A stretch of DNA of 64,000 bases from Laguncularia racemosa (taxonomy: Eukaryota > Streptophyta > Magnoliopsida > Myrtales > Combretaceae): assembly GCA_037954665.1 (NCBI GenBank), contig JBBMOL010000206.1:992001-1056000 (forward strand). The letters run 5' to 3'. Position 1 is the stretch's first letter; the number at the start of each line of letters is the position of its first letter. Made by a program: the position numbers and the translations under genes. A model generated the notes under the pieces. That model had not been told where the DNA came from and did not search any database. It saw nothing but the letters and a program-made list of their open reading frames with translations. Shown here one piece after another: positions 20,277 through 30,829 of the stretch.

Positions 20277-21197
20277 ATGTCTATTAATAGTGTGAATGGA
20301 GGAAGGAGTGATGTAGCATATAGTCGAGTTGGTGGAGGTCAGGGTTCTAATGTTGCAGGTGGGAGGACCTTAGATGAACAACTTCGGGACCTTAGAAAAC
20401 TTGTTACTACATTAGCAACAAGGATTGATAGGATGACATTGCCACCACCACCAGTGGTACACCTTCAGGAGCCACCTGGAGCAAAGGGAGATTATCATGC
20501 TCTTGGAGAAGATAGAGTTGGTAATTTTGGGCTTAAACCATTCCCAGAAATGGAATTTAGACCACCTAGAGGCTCAGAGTGTACAGAGCTACAAATGCCT
20601 TCACTTGAAGATAAGGGTTCCACAGATGAAAGATGTCAAACACCACTGTGCCAACCTTCAGAGGTTTCTGAGGATAATGATCAGTTGGACCAATTATTAG
20701 AAGACTTTGGGGATCAGCATAATATGGATGAGTCAGAAAAAGAGGAAACAAACTCGATGGAAAGGGTTGAGATGGAGGAAACATCAGTAGATAATGAGTC
20801 CTTGTTTTTGTTACAGGAGAGATACATCCTAGAGATGGAGGAAAGAAAACAATCATCTACTATAGTATTTCAGATATTGGGATTCTGTAGAGATACTCCT
20901 TCAGATGGATTACTTTTGGGAAACAGAGTCTCTGCTGCATTTGAACTACAAGATTTGAGGTCAAATCTTTTTGAGGTCCAAGGAGATGATGGGAATCAAA
21001 ATCCGACAAGACCTATCATTAGGACAAAAATTGAAGGATTTCAAATCTTGGCAATGAGGGCCCATTTCAAGCAGATCAACCTCGGAATAAATTATTATCT
21101 AACCTCTTTTATCTTATTCATGAATTGTATATTCCAACAGGTATGCTTATTTGGTTTCACAAGGCGATGGATGAACTCACTAAGACTCAGCTTGTAG
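20277..21197 (+). CDS. Gag-like single ORF of C, fused to a pol-type tail that reads into the 3' LTR
   Basis: The 306-codon ORF is uninterrupted. Residues 1-29 are Gly/Ser-rich; residues 30-52 form a helical segment (RTLDEQLRDLRKLVTTLATR); a Pro-rich stretch (LPPPPVVHLQEPP) and an acidic middle follow. Residues about 200-237 (GFCRDTPSDGLLLGNR, then DLRSNLFEVQGDD) resemble the end of the pol of G (DLRANLLEARGDD). The last 69 codons lie in the 3' LTR and include PTRPIIRTKIEGFQILAM. The full gag core and zinc knuckle seen in F are missing, so this looks like an N-terminal gag piece joined to the pol C-terminus. The ATG at 20277 follows CCACAAAA and is matched in D and E2. Function is unknown; particle association is an inference. 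Confidence 0.8.
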   Translation: MSINSVNGGRSDVAYSRVGGGQGSNVAGGRTLDEQLRDLRKLVTTLATRIDRMTLPPPPVVHLQEPPGAKGDYHALGEDRVGNFGLKPFPEMEFRPPRGSECTELQMPSLEDKGSTDERCQTPLCQPSEVSEDNDQLDQLLEDFGDQHNMDESEKEETNSMERVEMEETSVDNESLFLLQERYILEMEERKQSSTIVFQILGFCRDTPSDGLLLGNRVSAAFELQDLRSNLFEVQGDDGNQNPTRPIIRTKIEGFQILAMRAHFKQINLGINYYLTSFILFMNCIFQQVCLFGFTRRWMNSLRLSL

Positions 21198-21890
21198 GTT
21201 ATCTATGGACTGCCCTGAACCGGTGATGAGTTGAACCGATGGATTCCATCATGAAGCTAGCCTGCCGAAGATTATTTTCTTTACTTGTAATTTATGTTTG
21301 AACCATTTATTTTGTAAGCTTTATGGGACATTTTATTTGGTTGTATTTTACCTTTAGGACCGGCCACCCTATAGTGGTATAGTTGTGATTTTTTAGTCAT
21401 TCTAACCCTAAAGGGTGCAAGTATAAATACTTGCAAATTAGGGTTTTTGAGGGGCTTTTTGAACATTAGAGAAAACACCCCCTTTGTGCCGTGAGAGAGT
21501 GCCTCTTGCAAGCATTTGCTCTTATCAATTTCCTTAGTGAAATTGTGGCGAGTGGACTTGAATTTGTTGTGAGTCATATCAACAAATTACAAGTTGATCC
21601 TAACTCCAAACTAGTGCGTCATATCTGGTGAGGAATTAGTTACTTTTATGTTGTTCTTGTTCTTTTGAAATTAGGGTTCTAATTTCGAAATTTGAAAGCA
21701 CCTTTGAATTGAATTTGAATCCCCTTTCATTTTCTATCTAGCAATCGTTGTTATATCATATATTGTTATCATAACAATTTCGGGATTTCTTTTGGAAATT
21801 AAGGCTTGTTCCTTCTTGTGTGGCGTGGTTTTTCATTGTAAGTTCATCCCTTGTTATTTGATTGTGCTTGACCCCCTTTTTGGCACATCA
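20987..21890 (+). repeat. 3' LTR of C
   Basis: Begins TGATGGGAATCAAAATCC straight after the purine-rich GGTCCAAGGAGA and ends TTTTTGGCACATCA. TATA palindrome at 21417-21434. Length equals the 5' LTR. Confidence 0.95.
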
Positions 21891-21895
21891 CTTAC

Positions 21896-23074
21896 CATCA
21901 GCTTTAGCAAACAAATATTTAAGAGCTGCATGATTTGTATATATTATGATCTTAGAACCTATCAAATAAGGCCGAAACTTGTCACAAGCAAATATAATAG
22001 CTAAAAGCTCTTTCTCAGTGGTAGCATAGTTTCACTGGGCCTCATTTAAAGTTCTAGTAGCATTATATATTACATGAAATATCTTACCTTTTCTCTGCCC
22101 AAGCACTGCTCCTACAACATAATCGCTAGCATTGCATATAAGCTCTAATGGAAGCTCCCAATTAGGTGCTACAATCACAGGTGCAGAAGTGAGCTTCTCC
22201 TTCAATAAGTTGAATGCCTACAAACAATTATCATCAAAATTAAACGCAGCATCTTTTTCAAGTAAATTGCAAAAGGGTTTAGAGATTTTAGAAAAGTCCC
22301 TGATAAATCTTCGATAGAAGCCAACATGTCTAAGGAAACTCCTAACTCCTTTGACTGAAGTGGTGGCGGCAACTTCTCAATCACTTCCGCTTTCGCTTGA
22401 TCAACTTCAATCCCTTTTCTTGATACCTTATGACCTAAGACAATTCCCTCTCTTACCATAAACGACATTTCTCCCAGTTCAGAAGTAGATTAGTCTCCTT
22501 ACATCTCTTCAGCACACAGTATAAATTTGTCAGACATGATACAAAGGATTACCAAAGACAGAAAAGTCATCCATGAATATTTCAATGAAATTTTCTAACA
22601 TGTCAGAAAATATAGACATCATACACCTCTGTAAAGTAGCAAGTGCATTGCAGAGACCAAAGGGCATTCTCCTAAAGGCAAAAGTACCATAAGGACAAGT
22701 AAAGGTGGTTTTCTCCTGGTCCTCAGGTGCTATATGAATTTGATTATAACCAGAATAACCATATAAAAAACAATAATACTCATGCCTCACAAGTTTTTCA
22801 AACATTTGATCTATAAATGAGAGAGGGAAATGGTCTTTACAGGTGGCATCATTCACTTTCCTATAGTCAATACAAACTCTCCACCTAGACATGGTACGAG
22901 TAGGAATTAATTCATCAGACTCATTCTTCACTACAGTCATACCACCCTTTTTTTTTGCACTACTTGCACTGGACTAACCCATTTACTATCTGAGATAGGA
23001 TAGATAATACATGAATCCAGTAGTTTGAGAACTTCTTTCTTTGCTACCTCCTTGAGAGTTAGGTTGAGTTGTCT
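21896..23074 (-). pseudogene. Reverse transcriptase and RNase H of A1, broken
   Basis: The RT frame at 22530-22940 shows RWRVCIDYRKVNDAT, MPFGLCNALATLQRCM and the catalytic FMDDFSVFG near 22566-22577, then a stop. A second frame at 22202-22468 holds REGIVLGHKVSRKGIEVD. RNase H sequence continues to the C insertion at 21896 (TTEKELL and YTNHAALKYLFAK are visible). RT copies element RNA to cDNA; RNase H removes the template. Frameshifts near 22530 and 22330 and several stops destroy it. The rest of RNase H lies at 18015 and below, beyond element C. Confidence 0.85.
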
Positions 23075-23989
23075 CTATGGTTGAACTATAGGTTTACACT
23101 CTGTCTCCAGGAATATCCGATGAGTACATATTAGAGGGCTGATTCCCTTAATATCTACAATAGTCCATCCTATCGCCTCCTTATGCTCCTTAAGAACTCC
23201 TAAGAGTTGTTGCTCCTGATCATCTATCAAACAAGAAGAAATGATTATTGGAAAAGTATTATCCATCCCTAAATAAGCATATTTTAAATGGCTAGGTAAA
23301 GGTTTAAGTTCTAGCACCAGAGGGTGTGTCAAAGATGGCACCAATTTTGTTGCACTTGTGCCCAATTCCTCATAGTATCGAGCCTTGATTTCAGCTACTT
23401 GTTCCACACATTCTTCCACAAGCTCATCTTCATCATCCCAACCATCAAGATCTCTAAGAACCGACTCCATTGTGTTCAAACCTGCTTTCTCCTCAAAAGA
23501 CTCAGAAATAAGCTCATCAATACTATCAATAATGTAACAAGACTTACACTCATCAAACCTTTTCATAGCCTCATAGACATTAAAAGTTATTTCTTCTTCC
23601 ATAACTCTTAAAGTGAGCTTACCTTATTCCACATCAATTAAAGCTTTACCTGTTGCTATGAATGGTCGGCCAAGAATCATGGGCACTTCTCCATCCTCTT
23701 CCATCTCTAGAACAATGAAATCGACTGGAAAATAGAACTTATCCACTTTTACAAGAACATTCTCTACAATACCTCTTGGATATTTGATACTTCTATCAGC
23801 AAGTTGCAAGGTGACATGGGTCTCCTTACAATCTCCAAGTCCCAATTTCCTGAAAATAGAGAAAGGCATCAAATTTATACTTGCACTTGAATCAATAAGA
23901 ACTTTATCAAAATAAACATTTCCAATTGTGCAAGGAACAGTAAAACTCCCCTGATCTCTTTGTTTTCTTGGCATATTTGTTAAGTTCTT
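23075..23989 (-). pseudogene. Protease and linker of A1, altered active site
   Basis: The frame at 23624-23974 is the Athila protease region (CTIGNVYFDKVLID, then SASINLMPFSIFRKLGLG, with LILGRPF-like MILGRPFIAT further on). The active-site triplet reads D-S-S, where A2 and A3 both have D-L-G. After a stop at 23621 the linker toward RT continues at 23075-23602 (MEEEITFNVYEAMKRFDE, then LKPLPSHLKYAYLG and WTIVDIKGISP). Confidence 0.8.
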
Positions 23990-25525
23990 TTAAAGAAGCA
24001 TTGAACATTCTCCTGTAAGCATAACAGGCTCATTCTCATCAATTCTTCGCTTTTTGGTGAGAAGCTCTTTCATGAATTTAGCATATGAAGGCATTTGCTG
24101 TAGTGCCTCCGCAAAAGGAATGTTGATTTGATCATCTATGTTCACTTTTTCCACTTCCTTACCACTCCTCAACATTATTGCATTGATACCTTTTGGATTC
24201 TCCTCGGTGTTGCTAGGCAAAGACCCAGATGGTCTATTGCTCAACTATTGCGAAATCTGACCAATTTGATTATCTAAATTTCGAATTGTGGCCTGTTGAT
24301 TTTGCAACATGGTGTTAGTCTTTTGCATATAGCTCAACATGAGTTCTTCCATTCTAGACAAACTTTGCTGAGAAGGAGCACTTTGAATGGGACCTTGCTT
24401 TTGAAATCTAAGTGGTGGTTTGAGCGCATTATTCTCATTCTTCCATGAGAGATTTAGATGATTACGCCACCCTAGATTATAAGTGTTCAAATAGGGTCCC
24501 ATATTACCCTTTTGGAAATTGTTGACATAATTCACATGCTCACCAGATGAAGAAGCTGAAGGGTTCCCATGAATGCATTCAAGAGTCGAATGTGGTCCTG
24601 GGCAAATCTCACAAAGAGCAACTTGATTTGCATTAAATGAAGATGATGAGGTGAGTTTACGTACTTGGGTAGTGAGAGCTGAAATTTGAGCCGTCAAAAG
24701 GGTAATAGCATCATTATCATTCACCAATGCCACTCTAGCTTTACCTCTCTTATTCTCCCAATTGTGGGCACTAGAAGCCATTTCTTCTATCAACGCACTC
24801 GCTTCATCATAAGTCTTGCCCATGAGTGCACCTCCAGATGCAACATCAACTAGAGACCTCAATGTCTCATCCAAGCTAAGGTAAAAAATCTCAATCAGTA
24901 AATTATTCGGCAATCCATGATGTGGGCATTTTCTTATTGCCTCCTTAAATCTCTCCCAGGCCTCATAAAGTGATTCACCACTAAATTTTGTGAAATTAGT
25001 GATGTGACTTCTTAACCTTGCTGTCCTGGCCGATGGGAAAAATCTCATTAGAAATTTAGATGAGAGATCAACCCAGGTAGTAATGGACTCTTGTGGGAGT
25101 GAATAAAACCAAGCTCTAGCTTTTTCCCTTAATGAGAAGGGAAAAAGCTGTAATCTCATAACGTCATCTGCAACGTTATTCATCTTCACTATATTACAAT
25201 ATTGGAGAAATACAGCAATATGCTCATCAGGGCTCTCATTTGGATATCCTCCAAATTGACTTGTTTGGACCATTTAAATGAGTGCCGGTTTCAATTCAAA
25301 ATTGTTAGCCTGAATGGCAGGTCTCCTGATCGCTGAACCGGAAACAGTTGGCACTGTATATTCACGAAGTGCTCTTGTAGCACCCTGCATCAAATTGTTG
25401 TTGCTGTCGTTAGCCATCTCGGATTCTTCTCTTCTTCTATTCTCTCTTCTCAAACGTAGGAAAATACGCTCAATCTCAGGATCTAGAGGCAGAAGTTCAA
25501 GACTCCTACTCCTTCGCATGCACAC
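23990..25525 (-). pseudogene. Gag of A1
   Basis: Three open blocks follow one another: 25274-25525 (N-terminus, LDPEIERIFLRLRRENRRRE), 24245-25273 (342 codons, the capsid-like retrotransposon gag domain with KARAWFYSLPQESITTWVDL, SLYEAWERFKEAIRKCPHHG) and 23990-24244 (linker with INAIMLRSGKEV). They are separated by stops at 25271 and 24242. A spaced CEICPGPHSTLEC lies near 24600. The N-terminal start at 25525 is the ORF limit; an internal start near 25410 is possible. Confidence 0.85.
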
Positions 25526-25625
25526 CTACAAAGAGAAAAGAAGACCAAATCCAATAAAATGTAATAAAATGAAAATATAATGCGCCTAAATTACCAACAA
25601 AGCTAAGAAGTCTAATATCTAATAG

Positions 25626-25643
25626 TCCCCAGCAAAGGCGCTA
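25626..25643 (-). other. Asp-tRNA type primer-binding site of A1, decayed
   Basis: TCCCCAGCAAAGGCGCTA aligns with the A2 site at 35520-35537 with three differences and lies seven bases from the LTR end at 25650. It sets the minus orientation. Confidence 0.8.
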
Positions 25644-25649
25644 AAAACT

Positions 25650-27135
25650 TGATCACTGTGAACCGTATATATAAAAGAGTAGTGAATTCTCTAGCAAGTA
25701 TACTAGGTCGGAATCAAGTAATATATAAGTGAGTAGAGTGTCGATCCGTCGAGGACTAAAGAGATTACTAAACCTATAATAACTTTTACTGATATCTAGG
25801 CAATTCAAAGAAAGATCCTTTTAACTACTTAATTAAAAACTGAAATAAAATCTACTCAAACAAGAACTATGAGAATATTATAAAATAAACCTTTCAATTG
25901 AGAAGGTAGGAATTAAGAATTCACCCCAGACACGCTAATCAAATTGCCATCATGTTATTTAGAGTAACCTATGTATGGTTATTCAAATGGGTTTATAACC
26001 ATAAACCTTCAATTAATTAGTCAACTTTCATATCTCTAATTAACAAAGGATTCTAAATTACATCCATACACTTCCCAGTGCTATGATTGCCTAATGTCCT
26101 AATACAATTACCCCTAATTCCTTAGTGGATAATTAATTAAAACATTGCTTTAAACTCCAGATAAACCCTAATTCAACTAATTAGCGCCGCTTCCGCTTTG
26201 TTAAATTAATCCAATTAAGAATCCCTAACAAATTATATCTCAACTCACGTATTGATAAAATTTCTAATAATTAAAACCTTTAAGAATTTCAATTGAAATT
26301 ATAGGAATTGCAATTATGAATAATCCACAAATACCTTAATCTAATAACATGACTACAATTATCACTTTAGCAATCTAGGGTTTCATTCTTCTTCCTACCA
26401 ATTGAATCTAGCCAGCCATAGATTTAACAATGAATGCACAAGTTACAATGGAATATTTGAGAGAATTCATGAATAATATAAACACAAGTCACAAAATTGC
26501 ATAAATAAATAAAGATTAGAAATCACCAATTTTGTGATAAAGTTGGAGAGAATTCAAACACAAAACTCCAAAGACCACTTCCCAAGGCCAGCTACAAATA
26601 CTTCTCAATTGATCACAAGGAAAACTTGTTTCAATCTCTTGTTCTTGTTATCAAAATGAAATATTCTCTCAAAGAACAAAAGTCTAAAAACAGAAAAATG
26701 CCAAAAGTCTCCCTCCATTTTTTTCTCAAAGGAATATATAAAAATAGTCAGGAAAATGAAAAGTCGCACTTTTCGCAGGTGTTCCACCACATGCGGCACA
26801 GCCGTGTGATAAGTGGTGTTGCCACCACCACATGAGGCATGGCCGTGTGATAAGTGGTGTTGCCACTACCACATGAGGCACGACAGTGGTCTCACCCCAT
26901 AGGCTCCTCGGCATTTTTCGCAGGTGTTCCACCACATGAGGCACGACCGTGCTACATGGGGTTGGTCCATCCGTAGATAGCCAAATTACGTGCTACGGCC
27001 GTGTGATAAGTGGTGTTGCCACCACCACATGAGGCACGGTCGTGGTCTCACCCCATAGGCTCCTCGGCATTTTGCAAACTCAATTTCTTTGGGTTCAAGC
27101 CTCTTCCCACGACCGTATGTTATCCCTTACCTATT
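25650..27135 (-). repeat. 5' LTR of A1, split by A2
   Basis: The + strand starts TGATCACTGTGAACCG after the PBS; the LTR of A3 likewise ends ATGATCA before its PBS. The LTR is interrupted at 27136-27140 (GATTT) by A2 and resumes at 40978. It is about 1.68 kb in all. The region 26780-27075 holds tandem repeats. Open frames at 26605-26944 are by-products. Confidence 0.75.
26780..27075. repeat. Complex tandem repeats in the A1 LTR
   Basis: GTGTGATAAGTGGTGTTGCC occurs at 26804, 26845 and 27001 (41-bp period for the first two), each followed by ACCACATGAGGCA or a variant. A larger block with CTCACCCCATAGGCTCCTCG recurs at about 26891 and 27047 (156-bp period). CGGCCGTG-type half palindromes are embedded. 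Confidence 0.85.
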
Positions 27136-27140
27136 GATTT

Positions 27141-28765
27141 TGATGGGTGTCGAATCCAACAAAAATAAAACCTACTCCTAGACAATTATATGATTTGCAT
27201 ATAGTGGTGAGTAGGGTCAAATCCACAGAGATTGGTTAAACTTATTTCTATTCAAGGAGAATAAAAGGAAAAGGAAAATGGGGGGGTTTGGTTTGTGAAT
27301 CGGATAAAGTAAAAACAAGATAAGAAAGTTGTATATTGATAAAAAGCCTAGCCAAAGGAATCAAGATGGTTTAATTCTAGGAATTGATCATCGATGCAAA
27401 TGTTTTCTATTCTTAGTTCTAGATAAATTGGTTATGGCTATTAACAAGCTCTAACAACCTATCTCTCCTTACTTCCTCGATAACCTCAGACAAGCACTTT
27501 GAATTATTTCTCTTATTGATTAAACAACCCTTAGACAAGCGCTTAGGATTTAATCTATCAATAGCATTATGATCTAGAGAGACCACCAATTCATGCCAGT
27601 AGATTATAAGATAACCTATTTAAACATGATCACACACCTCCATAACATGAATTCGATCATCTCTTTTATAACCAAACATGTTATTGCGTCACTAAGACTA
27701 GAATAATCAAACAATTACGGATTTGACGTGCTAGTTGACAATATATTAACTTGCTAATTGAGTAGAAGAGCTCTATTCATACCAATCAACAAAGATAATA
27801 ATGACAAAACGATCAGAAGATATATGAATACCCGAAAGCAAAGAATAGAATAAATACAAGTCAATTAGACCTCACAATTCGTGGAGAATTAAACATCTAT
27901 GACCCTTTGGCTAGAAAAGTAGCTTAGCTACACATGTTCATCAATAAAACGAAATAAAAGATAGAAACATAATGAACCCGGTTGCTTGCTCTACCTCCAA
28001 GATGATCCAAGGTTCTTCAAGATCCAAAGATTCCAAAGTTATCCTAACCCTCTAGGGTTGGTTCTATTTACATTGTTAGATGGATAGCATGTGATCTTTT
28101 GCTAGCAAGATACGAAAATATCTTTCCTTTTCTAAGTACATTTCGAGAAGTGAAGATTCGTCTGCTTGGCACGCCCCAACACATGGCTGTGGATCAAGCC
28201 ATGCCATCCTCTGTGCATATTCTTCAAGTCTTCATCCGCGCCCAGTGTGAACCACGGTTAGACACACGGCAAGATTTCAAGCCGTGCCTTCATCTGTGCA
28301 TAATCTTCAAGTCTTCATCCGTGTCTAGTGTGTACCACGGTTACACCTACGGCTAGATTTCAAGCCGTGCCTTCATCTGGTTGATGTTCCACACTTTCTT
28401 CTCCTTGGTCCTGGCTTCTACCACGGCTTCAAGCATGGTTTCTCCCACGGCTTGCACCACGGCCGTGCCTTAAGCCGTATCTCTCTCTGTTGAAAGTCCT
28501 CATTTTTGCCTTCTTGTCTAGTGTGTAACACGGTTTGAACCTTGGCCGTGCCTCAAACCGTGCTTCCTCTAGTGGTGTAATTCCTTGTCTTGATCCAAGT
28601 TGTAGATGACTTCTCCAAAATACTTGAATTAGCATCCTTAACTCCATTTAACCTGATTTATCACGATGATAGAATTAAAGTACCATTTCCTTATGATTTC
28701 TATAAAATCAATAATAATTTAACACAATTTATACTATAAAGATTGAGTATGAAATGGCTCTATCA
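27141..28765 (-). repeat. 3' LTR of A2
   Basis: Begins TGATGGGTGTCGAATCC and ends GGCTCTATCA on the + strand. It is 1625 bp, colinear with the right LTR, and uninterrupted, which gives the empty site for D (GATCTAGAGAGACC at about 27572). CACGGCCGTG palindrome at 28458-28467. Confidence 0.95.
28216..28378. repeat. Two-unit direct repeat in the A2 LTR
   Basis: GTGCATATTCTTCAAGTCTT at 28216 and GTGCATAATCTTCAAGTCTT about 80 bp later start two imperfect units that both run through CCACGGTTA to TTCAAGCCGTGCCTTCATCT. The same pair occurs in the right LTR (about 40420-40587). Confidence 0.8.
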
Positions 28766-28780
28766 AATTCCCCCACACTT
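28766..28780 (-). other. Polypurine tract of A2
   Basis: AATTCCCCCACACTT on the + strand reads as a purine-rich AAGTGTGGGGGAATT on the minus strand, directly before the 3' LTR. Confidence 0.85.
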
Positions 28781-30107
28781 AAACTCTTGCTTGTCCTCAA
28801 GCAATTGCATCAAATCAATTGAGAAATCTATCATAGATTATACAAACTTTCTTTTCATCATTCCAAGCATCTTATTCATTTGTAATTCATGACTTGTAAT
28901 TTAATGTCTACTACTTCAACCCAATTGGTTTCCTATGGTCAAATTACTACGGACAAAATTCAATAGCTAATCTAAACAAAACAAACTTTAATCCTCATGT
29001 TTAGCAAAAGAATTTTTATTCCAAAAGTAAATACTTAATCCACTAAGGAAAAACACCCAATTAAACTTCATTGGACATTAGCAAACATATAATCCTTGCA
29101 ACATAAAGTAAAAGCATATAGTATAAGCTCTTTGCTAGATATTTTCCCTTTTATACATCTTTGTTTTATTCAATGAATGTTCACATTCATGTTCTTTTGA
29201 TTTATTCAAGCATCTATTTTGACGGGTTTTTGCCCGCTTCTTTTCATGAACTTTTGCCTTTTTCGCCCTTATCGTTATAGTGAGTTCATTGAGTCGGCAA
29301 CATCCCGAGATCATCACTCAAGTGACCGGGTTTTGAGATACCCCTACGGACTCTTCCTCACTTTAACATTCAAGTTTGAATACTCTTAACTCAATTAGTT
29401 GAATCATTGGAGTAATGGCTATGCTTGATTCTTTTTTTTTTTTTTTAAGTGTTATGATTGCTTTACAAACAACTTCAAAGAGTATACAGTAGCTAATATA
29501 ACCTAGAAGTAAACTTGTTTATTTTTCACTTAGGGACTCGACTTACTCTTAGACTTCCAATTCTAAAGCTAAATACAAGGTAAATTTGTTTCTTAAAGAT
29601 TTCACTACTTAATTTTAACCATGTATTCTAATCACAGCAGTGGGTGAGTAAAGCATTTGAACAAGTCAATTTCACATTTTGTAGATGCTTATTACAACAT
29701 TTAGTACAATCTCTAGATTTCATGATAATTTTGAAAAACTTTGGCTTAAAATTGCTTAAGGACAAACATTCAGAGTATAAGTTAGTTCTCTATTCTCTAT
29801 ATTTTATTATCCTCTCCCCCACACTTAGCTTGAACAGTGTCCTCACTGTTCTTAATTCAGCACAATTGAAGAGGAATTAACAACACAAAGGACATTAGAG
29901 AATAAGAGAGAGGAAATATTGGTACTTCCCTGGTATTGGAGTGCTCCCTTTAAGCTCTGGAAAGTGTCATCTAATGATATGTATCCTTGCTGCAGCCGAT
30001 CCAAAGAGTTCAAGACTACACTAAAATCAAAGCAAACTAAACTAAAACAAAACAAAACTAAAACAAACCAAAACTAATGCAAAACAAAACTTTTTTTTTT
30101 TTTTTTA
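28781..30107 (-). other. 3' non-coding region of A2
   Basis: It carries the GTTCATTGAGTCGGCA block (29283-29298) with CAAGTGACC, an oligo-T run (about 29430), and an internal purine-like tract with ACAGTGT (29811-29842), all shared with A1. An A-rich, AAAC-repeating stretch lies at 30020-30090 next to a run of T. No env-like frame was found here. Confidence 0.75.
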
Positions 30108-30125
30108 CATGGGTTGCCTCCCATG
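30108..30125 (-). promoter_or_regulatory. Post-pol hairpin of A2
   Basis: CATGGG-TTGCCT-CCCATG: same stem as A1, one loop base different, about 40 bases after the pol stop. Confidence 0.6.
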
Positions 30126-30166
30126 AAGCGCCTTTCTTTAACGTCTTTGGCTAGACGTTCCTGTCA

Positions 30167-30829
30167 TCAATCACAATACTCGGGGTGAGTTAAACTGGTT
30201 TCTTCAATATTACATACTTGAAATCCTTCATAAAAAGGTTTCAAGCGATGACCATTAACTTTGAAGGTCTTACCAGTTTCAAGGCTTGCGATCTCAACTG
30301 CACCATGGGAAAATATGTTAGTGATAACAAAAGGGCCAATCCACCGTGATTGTAGTTTGCCAGGAAACAATTTCAATCGAGAATGGTAAAGTAATACTTT
30401 TTGACCTATAGAAAAATTCTTTCGGGAAATCATTTGATCATGAAAATCCTTTGTTTTTTCCTTGTAGATTTTAGTACTCTCATAAGCTTCTCTTCGAATC
30501 TCCTCAAGTTCTTGTAATTGAAGTTTTCTGTGTTCACCCGCCTCATCCATTCGCATGTTACATTGTTTTATAGCCTAATACGCCTTATGTTCCACCTCCA
30601 CAGGGAGATGACATGGTTTGCCAAATATTAAACGGTAAGGAGACATACCTATAGGGGTCTTGTAAGCTGTCCGGTAGGCCCATAATGCATCCTCAAGTCT
30701 TGTGCTCCAGTCCTTCCTGCTTGGATTGACGGTTTTTTCCATAATAGACTTGATTTCTCGATTTGAGACTTCTGCCAATCCATTGGTTTGAGGGTGGTAT
30801 GCGGTGGAAGTGCGATGAGTGACCCTGTA
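30167..30829 (-). pseudogene. Integrase C-terminal part of A2, after in-frame stops
   Basis: The frame of the long pol ORF continues after its stop near 30830 through EVSNREIKSIMEKTVNPSRK (third catalytic residue) and ALWAYRTAYKTPIGMSP. It meets one more stop near 30572, then ends with the C-terminal domain (VLLYHSRLKLFPGKL, RWIGPF) and a natural stop at 30167. Two point changes thus separate this from the upstream ORF. Confidence 0.85.

Larger units (their letters stand above)
18016..21890 (+). mobile_element. C: intact non-autonomous TP-family element
   Basis: C is bounded by two 904-bp LTRs (18016-18919 and 20987-21890) and a perfect TSD CTTAC (18011-18015 and 21891-21895). It has interrupted the A1 RNase H region: codons for KYLFAKADGK lie to the right and KPRLIRW to the left. 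The internal part is only about 2.07 kb: PBS, a leader of about 1.35 kb, and one ORF. No protease, RT or integrase is encoded. LTRs differ at about ten positions by eye, so the insertion is young. It would need reverse transcriptase and integrase from an autonomous relative such as an intact G-like element (inference). Confidence 0.95.

Noticed and set aside
26605..26944. Open frames with repeated MPHVVEHLRK
   Set aside because: The repetition comes from tandem repeats in the A1 LTR on the DNA level, not from a protein family.
26780..27075. Possible CRISPR-like spacing of repeats
   Set aside because: Units are adjacent and nested with 41- and 156-bp periods, within an LTR of a plant element; no unique spacers of equal length and no cas genes.
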